A stretch of 7,271 nt of DNA from NCBI GenBank assembly GCA_913056375.1, contig CAJXNF010000140.1, forward strand, positions 1 to 7,271, read 5' to 3'. This document shows, piece after piece, positions 1 through 6,888 of this stretch. Position 1 is the stretch's first letter. Every line of letters starts with the position of its first letter. Below the pieces are notes generated by a model. It had not been told where the DNA came from. It did no database searches and worked only from the letters and a program-made list of their open reading frames with translations. The position numbers and the translations under genes were made by a program. The DNA comes from an uncultured Pseudomonadota bacterium. GTDB taxonomy: Bacteria; SAR324; NAC60-12.

Positions 1-575
1 CATTGTACTTCGGTGATTGTGGCTGCGTGTTCGTCTCGAAACTGGGTCAGTGCTTTGGGCTCTTTTTGTGTGAAGGGAGTGGGCCATTGATCCCAGGAGG
101 TTCCCCCACAATGTTCCTTGATTGCCATGAAGAGTGCGAAATCATCCAGCCAATGGACTTCCTGCAAACAATAATCTGTAAAGGCGTTTCGATCTTCTTC
201 AGACGCTTGTTGCTGAAAGTTTTGAAAGGCTTGACGTAGCTGAGACTGTTTCCAGGAAGCAACCTGAGGAAAGTCAACTTGATCAATAGGGAAATCTGGC
301 AGGAATTCCGGAGCCTCCCAAAAGCCCTCTTCCTGTAGCAACTCAAGGCTGATCAGTAATGGATTGCCGGCAAATGCAGAGGGAGATTGGTAAGGGGAGT
401 AGCCAAAGGAGGTAGGCCCAAGTGGCAGGACCTGCCAGAGTGTCAGACCGGTTGCTTCAAGCAGATCAACAAAGCGATAAGCCATTGGACCCAGATCCCC
501 AATTCCGTGTGGGCCGGGGAGAGCGGTTGGATGGAGTAGAATCCCACCCCGCCGCTGTGTGAAGGCATCAGTCAT
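1..575 (-). CDS. malQ: 4-alpha-glucanotransferase (amylomaltase), N-terminal part, cut by window edge
   Basis: This is a GH77 4-alpha-glucanotransferase, a cytoplasmic enzyme that transfers glucan segments between maltodextrins. Reading from the ATG at 575-573, the frame is open to the window edge and gives 191 residues of a family usually about 500 long. The family's N-terminal signatures are plain: residues 11-29 carry the GILLHPTALPGPHGIGDLG block, and residues 47-72 carry WQVLPLGPT...YQSPSAFAGNP. In known amylomaltases the catalytic Asp/Glu/Asp residues lie further on, so they cannot be checked here. The start lies inside the preceding lipoprotein gene: ATGACTGA holds both the malQ start and the lipoprotein stop, an 8-bp overlap. 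The bases just before it (TTGCGTAACA) show no Shine-Dalgarno sequence, so I infer translation by coupling to the upstream gene. The assignment is firm. Whether the gene is intact beyond the edge is unknown. Confidence 0.95.
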   Translation of the reverse strand, partial: MTDAFTQRRGGILLHPTALPGPHGIGDLGPMAYRFVDLLEATGLTLWQVLPLGPTSFGYSPYQSPSAFAGNPLLISLELLQEEGFWEAPEFLPDFPIDQVDFPQVASWKQSQLRQAFQNFQQQASEEDRNAFTDYCLQEVHWLDDFALFMAIKEHCGGTSWDQWPTPFTQKEPKALTQFRDEHAATITEVQ

Positions 576-1911
576 TGTTACGCAAGAAAACCAGGTCACG
601 AATATCTGGAGCGATGATAGGTTCTTCCACCTTGAAGCTGTTGGTGTCCATCATCCGCATGACGCGATCAGCGAGGTCTTCCAGACGACCAGCGTGTCGT
701 ACCCGAATCGAAATGATCGAAGGAACCGAGTTATCGAAGCTGAGGTAGCGAAAGCTCTTGTCCTCTTTATCCTGAATCATGCGTCGCAAGCGTCCCCCGT
801 CGTTTTTATCAAAACCTCGGAAGACAAGGTCATAAGCAACCAGAGCATCTCGGTCAATCGAGATGGTCGACATCTCCTTGAGTACCTGAGGCACAAACTC
901 TTGTTGCATCTCCTGGTAGGCGTCCTGCACAAGCCCTGCGATCATTGCTGACTGCACAGAGTTTGGACCAGCACGACGTGAGACGTTGATAACAGTGTTG
1001 GCGAAGGCTCCTCCACGGTCACTGGCGATGTTCTTGGCTGTCACATTGAGCGAGAGAGCCAGGTCTCCTTGTACGTTGCCACTCACTGCAAAGATATTGA
1101 CCTCAATCACTACCTTGGCCAGTTGACGTAGGACATTGATTCCACTTTCGTAAAACTCATCACTGAGCTGAATTTGTTCGGCCAGCAGGTTCCCATCGCT
1201 GTTGGAATCACTGAGGAGTGCCATGAACTGATCCTTGGAGATGGTGGCGATCTCCCGTACAGCATCCTCATTGTTCTGCATCGATGTGATGGCGTTACGG
1301 TAGTCCATCATCTGTAGACCTCGCTGGTTCATGTCGGTCTGGATCTGGTTGAGGAAGGCTTCTTCCAGATCTGTGAACGTGAAACCTGCGCTCGATAAGT
1401 CAATATTCTTCCGATTGGTGATGATCGCTACCAAGGCATTCTGACTGGTGTTGATCAACTTCAGGTCCTTTTGCAGGGCGACCAGAACCTTCTGGCGATT
1501 GACCTTGAACGCGGCGGAGATGCCATAGTATTGACCCATGAAAATACGACGCTCGCCAACAACTTCCTGATCATCCACGTAGTTGTTGATGTTTCGCGAG
1601 AGGTAGTCTTCAATTTTTTCGTAATTCTCATTATAGGTCGATGAAGGCAACAACTCGCGCACCATTTCATCAACAGCAACTACGGTAGCCAACTCGACAG
1701 CTTTGGTCTTGGCAGCTCGTAGATCGTTCTGCTTGATGAAGGACTTGGTCTTGACCTGAATCACTCGAACATCTGGGGAATCTTCCACCAGTGTTGGGCG
1801 ACCAGACACATCAGCAAGGGTGAGGAATTCCTCTGGAGGAGGTGGTTCTGGTTTGGATTTTGAGCAGGCTACCAGCGCTACCGTCAGCAGCAAAAGCGCA
1901 ATGTGTTTCAT
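568..1911 (-). CDS. Putative outer-membrane lipoprotein of unrecognised family, three-part architecture
   Basis: I do not recognise this 447-residue protein by name. Residues 1-15 form a short lipoprotein signal peptide ending in the lipobox LVAC, with the acylated cysteine at 16. Ser follows at +2, which by the E. coli sorting rule favours the outer membrane. A proline-rich tether (PEPPPPEE, 21-28) follows. Residues about 47-152 combine Ala/Lys-rich helices, an AVDEMV segment and a closing strand-like stretch, in a pattern reminiscent of the N-terminal domain of flagellar FlgT or of LPP20-type lipoproteins. This is a weak likeness by eye only. Residues about 155-345 form a second region, with a hydrophobic VVIEVNIFAV strand near 268-276. 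Residues about 352-443 form a third, with RGFDKNDGGRLRRMI (365-379) and GRLEDLADRV (408-417). An in-frame stop upstream with no alternative start codon fixes the ATG at 1911, though its ribosome site (GAG) is weak. The gene sits 74 bp after ppc and overlaps malQ. Confidence 0.85.
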   Translation of the reverse strand: MKHIALLLLTVALVACSKSKPEPPPPEEFLTLADVSGRPTLVEDSPDVRVIQVKTKSFIKQNDLRAAKTKAVELATVVAVDEMVRELLPSSTYNENYEKIEDYLSRNINNYVDDQEVVGERRIFMGQYYGISAAFKVNRQKVLVALQKDLKLINTSQNALVAIITNRKNIDLSSAGFTFTDLEEAFLNQIQTDMNQRGLQMMDYRNAITSMQNNEDAVREIATISKDQFMALLSDSNSDGNLLAEQIQLSDEFYESGINVLRQLAKVVIEVNIFAVSGNVQGDLALSLNVTAKNIASDRGGAFANTVINVSRRAGPNSVQSAMIAGLVQDAYQEMQQEFVPQVLKEMSTISIDRDALVAYDLVFRGFDKNDGGRLRRMIQDKEDKSFRYLSFDNSVPSIISIRVRHAGRLEDLADRVMRMMDTNSFKVEEPIIAPDIRDLVFLRNND

Positions 1912-1985
1912 GAGAGCAACTCGGTTGGAGAAAAGAGGATCAACTCACCAGTTTCATTATTCAGCAATCAGGCTCATGGATTGAT

Positions 1986-4730
1986 TTAACCTGTTGTACG
2001 CAGTCCGCTGGCAATGGCGTTGACCGTGATCAGAAGTGGAACCAGCAATTTCTCGGCTTCTTCGTCATAACCTTCAGCTTTTAATCCACGCCACTTGGGT
2101 AGCAGGTCAAGCTGTTGCCGGTGTAGACTACGCAGCCCGTTGCGCCGCAACTCAATACTTTTTTGGATCTTGGCTCGGCGTTCCTCCAAGGGACCTGCAT
2201 AAAGCACTTCTAGCATGCTGCGGCTTCGTCGGTACTCCGTCAAGATTTGCAGCAAGAGTCGATTGCGGACTTCGGCATTGGCAACCAATTTAGCGTATTG
2301 TGCGGTCACGTCTTCGTCAACCATTGCTAGGCTTGTCGCTACGTTACTGGTCAGATAGTGGAACGGATGCCAACTCAGGTTTTCCTCACAGAGTCTACCG
2401 AACACTTCGGGCTGGGCTTCTCGTAACTGCGATAAGGCCGTCCCCAGTCCATACCAACTGGAGAGAAAGAAACGAGACTGGCTCCAGGCAAAAACCCAGG
2501 GAATCGCCCGTAAATCAGAGAGGCTGCGTTGCCCACTCCGTCGTGAGGGGCGAGAACCAATCCGGCTGGATTCAATGACGTCAATCGGCGTGGCTTCACG
2601 AAAGAAATCGATGAACCCGTCTGCTTCCAGTAGTTGCCGATAGGCCTGCCGGCTGGACTCCATGAGGTCATCCATGACCCCTTCCATCGGATTGTGCAGG
2701 CGTGGCTGATTTTCCTGAAGTAAGGAAGATCCAGCAGTCCCAGCGACCAGCATTTCCAGTTGATAGTGAGCCGTCCCCAGGTTGGCGTATTTCTGGGCGA
2801 TGGTTTCCCCCTGCTCAGTCAAACGGAGATTGCCACCAATGGAACCATGAGGCAAGGCCCGGAGGAAGCGATGTGTAGGCCCGGCACCACGACTGATTGT
2901 CCCCCCTCGTCCGTGGAAAAAGCGCAGAGAAATCCCGTGGGCCTGACCAATCTCCAACAACTTCTCCTGGGCTCGGAACAAGCTCCATTGGCTCGCCAAA
3001 ATACCCCCGTCCTTATTACTGTCGCTATAGCCAACCATGATCTGCTGGGTCGGTCGATCCCAACCAGTGGCCTGCTGTTGATAGCGCAGGCTGCGCTGGG
3101 TTAATGGATCTGCTAGAAAGCGCTGCATGATCGCAGGACTGGCAATCAGGTCATCAATCGTTTCGAAAAGAGGAACAATATGGATCGGACAGATCAATCC
3201 ATCTTCTGTTTGGCGCAGTAGTCCGGCTTCGTTGGCCAAAAGATAAACAGACAGTAGATCTGAGGCACTGCGGGTCATACTAACGATGAAATTCCCGATT
3301 CCTTGCTCACCATGTGCTTCCATGTACTGACGCAGTACTCCGTAGCACTCTCGAATGGCAGTGGCTTGTGGGCCGATGGGTGTAGTGCTCAGGGCAAAGG
3401 GACGATGTGTCTTTAGCTCCTGTTCCAGGAAATTGAGACGTGCTTCTTCTGACCAACTACCAAAGCTGGTGTCAGCAAATCCCGCAGTTTCCAGTAGTTG
3501 TTCAATAGCTTGGTCATGGAAACTACTGTTTTGACGAATGTCGAGAACGGCTAGGTGAAAGCCAAAGGTCTGCACCAACCGGATGACCGGATCCACTTCC
3601 TGCCGGGCCATTCGGCCGGCTCCTACTTCCAGCAGAGACTCTCGTAGTAAGCGTAGATCCTGGAGCAAATCCTGAGAGCGTTGGTAGCTGAATTCATTGC
3701 GATTTCCCCGGGCGCTGCTCTCTGGTAATGCTTTGCGGAATAGCTCGACCAACTGCCTCCAGGGCTCACGGCGGAAACGATAGACAACCTTGTCTCCACG
3801 ACGTCCGAGGGCGTTCTGCAATTCAGTGATGCGTTGCTGTAGGATTGTTGGAACGGGCTGCCGGTGTTCAGCAAGGCTGAGGACATTGCGCAATGCCTCC
3901 AGTTGTTGTTGCAGTAGTTCCAGAGCAGTGGTGCGCAGACGTTTCAGGCAGATTTCAGTCACTTCTGCCGTGACGAGAGGGTGTCCATCACGATCACCAC
4001 CCACCCAGTTTCCAAAACTCAGCCGTGGAAAGTGATTGGGATCATCCAACAGGGTTGGATCAAACCCAACCTCTCGCCAAGCTTCACGGAGACGTTGGTC
4101 CAGGGTGGGCAATATATTGGGGAAGACGTTACGCAGGTAGTGCAGGATGTTATCGAGTTCCTGCTCCAGTCCTGGTTTTTCAAGGTAGATCTCACCGGTA
4201 CGCCAGAGTCGCTCGAGGATCGTGATGATTTCCTGGCGGATGCGCTCCTGTTCACTGGGAGTCCACATCTGATTTTCTCGCCGGAGCAATAGCAGGTAAA
4301 ACTCCCGATGATGATCCAGCACAGTTGGGCGCTTCGCTTCTGTTGGGTGGGCTGTCAGCACTGGTTCCACCCAAAGGTACGGAAGCCGATTGGCAATCTG
4401 CTCTCCGGTCAGTCCTGCTTCTTTCAAAGATATCAGAATGCGTCGCCACAAACCGGATTCTTGCTCGTACTCTGGATGAGTTTCGGCCACTCGGCGGTAT
4501 TGGGCCTGGGCATTTTCCTCAACCATGCTCAGCAGTTGAAAGGCGATCGAGTAGGCTTGTGCGGTCCGATCCAAGTGGAAGTCAGCCTCTGGATCTAGCC
4601 GCTGTTGATGGGCTCGCATCTGCTGGGCTAAGTCGGTTTCACCCAATTCGTCCAGCATTGTGCTGAAACAGTCCATCACAAAGCTGAAGTCTTCACTAAT
4701 TTTCTGGTAGACGAATTCTTCCTGCCGCAT
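1986..4730 (-). CDS. ppc: Phosphoenolpyruvate carboxylase, full length, with altered aspartate-binding site
   Basis: This enzyme carboxylates phosphoenolpyruvate with bicarbonate to give oxaloacetate and phosphate, refilling the TCA cycle. The 914 residues match the bacterial family (E. coli 883). Family blocks are in order: LTAHPTEAKRP with catalytic His128 (125-135), GNWVGGDRDGHP (240-251), IVPLFETIDDL (518-528), IMVGYSDSNKDGG (564-576), FHGRGG (605-610), RLTEQGE (636-642), GSRPSRR (725-731), and a C-terminus SGLRTTG. Compared with E. coli from memory, the four aspartate-inhibitor ligands R587, K773, R832 and N881 correspond to Arg614, Met803, Arg862 and Thr912. Two are therefore changed, and I infer weaker feedback inhibition. 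The first signature also has Pro135 where the usual pattern has K/R/H. The ATG at 4730 has AAGGA four bases upstream and no in-frame start codon for at least 36 bases before it. The gene follows a 272-bp gap, so it may begin its own transcription unit with the lipoprotein and malQ. Confidence 0.98.
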   Translation of the reverse strand: MRQEEFVYQKISEDFSFVMDCFSTMLDELGETDLAQQMRAHQQRLDPEADFHLDRTAQAYSIAFQLLSMVEENAQAQYRRVAETHPEYEQESGLWRRILISLKEAGLTGEQIANRLPYLWVEPVLTAHPTEAKRPTVLDHHREFYLLLLRRENQMWTPSEQERIRQEIITILERLWRTGEIYLEKPGLEQELDNILHYLRNVFPNILPTLDQRLREAWREVGFDPTLLDDPNHFPRLSFGNWVGGDRDGHPLVTAEVTEICLKRLRTTALELLQQQLEALRNVLSLAEHRQPVPTILQQRITELQNALGRRGDKVVYRFRREPWRQLVELFRKALPESSARGNRNEFSYQRSQDLLQDLRLLRESLLEVGAGRMARQEVDPVIRLVQTFGFHLAVLDIRQNSSFHDQAIEQLLETAGFADTSFGSWSEEARLNFLEQELKTHRPFALSTTPIGPQATAIRECYGVLRQYMEAHGEQGIGNFIVSMTRSASDLLSVYLLANEAGLLRQTEDGLICPIHIVPLFETIDDLIASPAIMQRFLADPLTQRSLRYQQQATGWDRPTQQIMVGYSDSNKDGGILASQWSLFRAQEKLLEIGQAHGISLRFFHGRGGTISRGAGPTHRFLRALPHGSIGGNLRLTEQGETIAQKYANLGTAHYQLEMLVAGTAGSSLLQENQPRLHNPMEGVMDDLMESSRQAYRQLLEADGFIDFFREATPIDVIESSRIGSRPSRRSGQRSLSDLRAIPWVFAWSQSRFFLSSWYGLGTALSQLREAQPEVFGRLCEENLSWHPFHYLTSNVATSLAMVDEDVTAQYAKLVANAEVRNRLLLQILTEYRRSRSMLEVLYAGPLEERRAKIQKSIELRRNGLRSLHRQQLDLLPKWRGLKAEGYDEEAEKLLVPLLITVNAIASGLRTTG

Positions 4731-4734
4731 GACA

Positions 4735-4739
4735 TCCTT
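4735..4739 (-). promoter_or_regulatory. Ribosome binding site used by the ppc start
   Basis: On the minus strand this reads AAGGA, four bases before the ATG at 4730. The spacing is short, but it is the only Shine-Dalgarno-like match near that start. A stronger match, GGGGAGGA, lies about 28 bases further upstream at 4759-4766, too far to serve this ATG directly. Confidence 0.5.
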
Positions 4740-4750
4740 GGTAGTGAGAT

Positions 4751-4784
4751 GACAAAATTCCTCCCCAGAAATTTTCTAGTTGTC
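4751..4784 (-). promoter_or_regulatory. Possible weak hairpin in the ppc leader presenting a strong Shine-Dalgarno sequence
   Basis: On the minus strand an A/U-rich arm AAAATTTC pairs with GAATTTT (about seven pairs, one bulged base) around a seven-base loop TGGGGAG. An outer GAC/GTC could close it across a six-base bulge. The loop and first stem bases contain GGGGAGGA (4759-4766), the best Shine-Dalgarno sequence in the leader. The stem is almost all A-U and therefore weak. Control of ppc translation is possible but is inference only. Confidence 0.25.
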
Positions 4785-5002
4785 TTTGAAACAGGGATCG
4801 ACTGCCGGAGATTCGCCGTCTGAAAAGAATGAAGGATCTTTTTGGATAGCAGCGATGAGCGGTCAAAATGAAGATGAATTGATTTGTGACAAAAGCTGCG
4901 TTCGATCCAGTCAGGCGAGTGGGGTTGGGGCAGGTCCCCTCAGGAAATTAAGATGCGGCAAGGCAGAAAGGGGTGCAAGCTTTCATTACGCAGTTGCGAA
5001 AT

Positions 5003-5776
5003 CTAGAAGAGCGCCAGCCATAGTACGACGAAGAGTTCAAGGATTTGCTCAAGAGCTCCTAGGCAATCACCGGTGTAGCCTCCGAGTCGCTTGTTGAGAT
5101 AGCGACGCATCAACAGTACGATCACGAAGCCTCCCACCAGAAAACTCAGTAGGAAAATACCTTCGACCAGTAAAGCTGCCAATACGACAGAGGCCAAGCC
5201 GGCAACTACCAACCGCCATGGAGAGTGAGGTGCGGCCAGCAGTCGCATTTTGCTGTGTTCGTCACGCTGTACGTAGCTACTGATATTCTGTAACAGCACG
5301 GCTCCAAAGCGTGGGTAGCTGTGCATCAGCACCAAGGCTAGGGGAACCTGACTCGGCTCCAGCAACAAAAGCGCATTGCCCTTCAGCAGAAAACTAGTGA
5401 TCAGACCGAGTACACCGAAAGTGCCCAGATACGAATCTTTCATGATTCGCAGCACCTGATCCGTAGTCCAGCCTCCTCCCATCCCATCACAGAAATCAGC
5501 GAAGCCATCCTCGTGAAAAGCCCCAGTGATCCAGATACCAAGAGCCAAGGTGGCCCAAATGGCCAAGCCAGTGCCCCACAAGCTTTGTAGACCAAGAAAG
5601 GCTAGCGCACAGATGCCACCGATCACCCAGCCCACCCAGGGCAGATAGCTGGAGGCCCGTTGCATCTGAACAGTGGAATAGGCAACGTGAGGGGTTGGTA
5701 GGCGGGTAAAGGACTTGACGGAGAGCCAGAACGCTTGCCATTCGCGATCCAGCAAGTCAGGGATATTCAGGGACAT
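5003..5776 (-). CDS. cobS: Adenosylcobinamide-GDP ribazoletransferase (cobalamin synthase)
   Basis: CobS is an inner-membrane enzyme that joins alpha-ribazole (or its phosphate) to adenosylcobinamide-GDP, completing cobalamin. The 257 residues match the family length. The metal/substrate block FHEDGFADFCDGMGGG is at 87-102, MKDSYLGTFG at 112-121, and the conserved C-terminal block RRYLNKRLGGYTGDCLGA at 224-241. Hydrophobic stretches that look membrane-spanning lie at about 45-66, 69-87, 119-138, 142-162, 187-206, 207-223 and 245-257. The ATG at 5776 lies inside the end of cobT, a 10-bp overlap (ATGTCCCTGA). A GGAG sits ten bases upstream at 5787-5790, slightly far, so coupling to cobT translation is likely. 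The stop is TAG, followed by the intergenic gap. The function agrees with its neighbour CobT, which makes its ribazole substrate. Confidence 0.97.
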   Translation of the reverse strand: MSLNIPDLLDREWQAFWLSVKSFTRLPTPHVAYSTVQMQRASSYLPWVGWVIGGICALAFLGLQSLWGTGLAIWATLALGIWITGAFHEDGFADFCDGMGGGWTTDQVLRIMKDSYLGTFGVLGLITSFLLKGNALLLLEPSQVPLALVLMHSYPRFGAVLLQNISSYVQRDEHSKMRLLAAPHSPWRLVVAGLASVVLAALLVEGIFLLSFLVGGFVIVLLMRRYLNKRLGGYTGDCLGALEQILELFVVLWLALF

Positions 5777-6888
5777 GCCTGACTGACTCCGGCAGATTCG
5801 AAGGAAGCCATTTCATTGAGGAAGCGCACTGCAGACTCCAACAAGGGTAACGCAAGGGCCGCACCGGAACCTTCTCCGAGGGCCAGGTTCAAATCCAGTA
5901 GGGGGGTCGCGCCGATGGCATCCAGCAAATGGCGATGGCCCGGTTCTCGTGAACAATGGGCAAAAATACAGTAGTCAACCAAGTGTGGATAGCTCAGCAG
6001 GGCCGGCAAAAGGGCAGCTGAGACGATAAATCCATCCACCAGTATTGTGATCTGCAATTCTGCTGCCTGCAACGCAGCCCCACAGAGCATCGCTAATTCG
6101 AAGCCCCCAAAAGTAGCGAGAACCTCCCAGGGATTCTGAATATTCTGATGGAATTCAAGGCCGTGCTGCAACAGACGTTGCTTGTGCGCTAGCCCTGATT
6201 CATCTAGGCCCGTACCGCGCCCAAGGCAATCTTTCAAGGGCACATTGAGCAAGCGGCTGGTCAGCAGACTAGCGGAAGAGGTGTTGCCAATTCCCATTTC
6301 TCCGAGACCAATCAGGTTTCCTCCCTGTGCGTGATAATCCCGAATCAACTGAGCTCCTATCGAGATCGCTTGAGTACATTGATTGGGCGTCATGGCCGCT
6401 TCTGTGAGGAGATTGCGCGTACCTTGAGCAATTTTCGCTGAGATGAGGTTTGCATCAGCAGGCAATTCACCACAAACTCCGGCATCAATGATTTTCCAGT
6501 CCCAGCCGTTTTGTCGACAAAATACGTTGACCGCGGCTCCGCCAGCGAGGAAGTTCAAGACCATCTGGCGAGTGACTTCCTGTGGATAGGCGCTGACTCC
6601 ACTCTCGGCAATCCCATGGTCTGCAGCGAAGAGAAACAGGGTAGGATTTTTGATTTGGGGGGTCAGGGTCTGCTGAATTTGACCAAGCTGTAGCGCTAAA
6701 ATCTCCAGCTGTCCCAAGGCGTGGAGTGGCTTGGTCTTTTGGTCAATTTTCAGTTGAAGAGCTTCCTGTTGTTCTGTGAAACGAGGTGAAATCTTAAAGG
6801 CTGAGCTAAGTGCGTGGAGATCTGTGGGAATTTCAGGCAAAGCGTGGGGGCCGTTTTTCGAGGAAAGCAGACAGTCCTTCTTGTCCAT
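5767..6888 (-). CDS. cobT: Nicotinate-nucleotide--dimethylbenzimidazole phosphoribosyltransferase
   Basis: CobT transfers phosphoribose from nicotinate mononucleotide to 5,6-dimethylbenzimidazole, giving alpha-ribazole phosphate for the lower ligand of cobalamin. In 373 residues the family blocks are all present: FAADHGIAESGVSAYPQEVT (87-106), GLGEMGIGNTSSAS (194-207), GRGTGLDESG (223-232), ATFGGFELAML (258-268), and LALGEGSGAALA (335-346). Glu339 in GEGSG matches the catalytic Glu317 of the Salmonella enzyme. The start is uncertain. The ATG at 6888 has only a weak GAG upstream, overlaps the preceding gene by 56 bp, and makes the N-terminus about 20 residues longer than the Salmonella protein. 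A TTG at 6840 (codon 17) would reduce the overlap to 8 bp but has no ribosome site. The gene overlaps cobS at its 3' end. The lower-ligand base is not decided by the sequence, since CobT homologues accept several bases. Confidence 0.96.
   Translation of the reverse strand: MDKKDCLLSSKNGPHALPEIPTDLHALSSAFKISPRFTEQQEALQLKIDQKTKPLHALGQLEILALQLGQIQQTLTPQIKNPTLFLFAADHGIAESGVSAYPQEVTRQMVLNFLAGGAAVNVFCRQNGWDWKIIDAGVCGELPADANLISAKIAQGTRNLLTEAAMTPNQCTQAISIGAQLIRDYHAQGGNLIGLGEMGIGNTSSASLLTSRLLNVPLKDCLGRGTGLDESGLAHKQRLLQHGLEFHQNIQNPWEVLATFGGFELAMLCGAALQAAELQITILVDGFIVSAALLPALLSYPHLVDYCIFAHCSREPGHRHLLDAIGATPLLDLNLALGEGSGAALALPLLESAVRFLNEMASFESAGVSQACP

Larger units (their letters stand above)
4731..5002. 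other. 272-bp intergenic gap between cobS and ppc, no gene recognised
   Basis: This is the only sizeable non-coding stretch in the window. Reading the minus strand from the cobS stop, I see no strong GC hairpin followed by a T run, so there is no clear terminator for the cob genes. A short GGGG-ACCTG-CCCC palindrome at about 4938-4950 has no T tract. TTGTCA and TTTTGACC motifs (about 4867-4892) resemble -35 boxes, but none has a good -10 box at normal spacing. There is no visible B12 box or tRNA. The gap most likely holds the ppc promoter and leader; this rests on position rather than on motifs. Confidence 0.5.

Noticed and set aside
559..951. Plus-strand open frame of 130 codons opposite the lipoprotein gene
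   Set aside because: It lies wholly over the lipoprotein and malQ coding strand. The lipoprotein frame has a signal peptide, lipobox and plausible fold, while the opposite frame shows no motif.
1912..1985. Terminator or promoter between ppc and the lipoprotein gene
   Set aside because: The 74 bp contain no clear hairpin with a T run and no paired -35/-10 boxes. Read-through from ppc is the simpler reading.
4896..4912. GTTCGATCC resembling a tRNA T-loop on the plus strand
   Set aside because: The flanking bases do not form the five-pair T stem, and no acceptor, anticodon or D arm can be drawn around it.
4935..4955. GGGG-ACCTG-CCCC palindrome as a terminator for the cobT-cobS unit
   Set aside because: Only four pairs and no following T run on the minus strand, so it is not a credible intrinsic terminator.
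4731..5002. Possible cobalamin riboswitch near the cob genes
   Set aside because: I see no B12-box sequence, and the gap is downstream of cobS, so it would not control the cob genes. A riboswitch for that unit would lie beyond the right edge.
4780..5097. Plus-strand open frame of 105 codons covering most of the cobS-ppc gap
   Set aside because: Its protein has no recognisable family or domain, it runs into cobS on the opposite strand, and the ATG has no good ribosome site. It looks like a chance frame.
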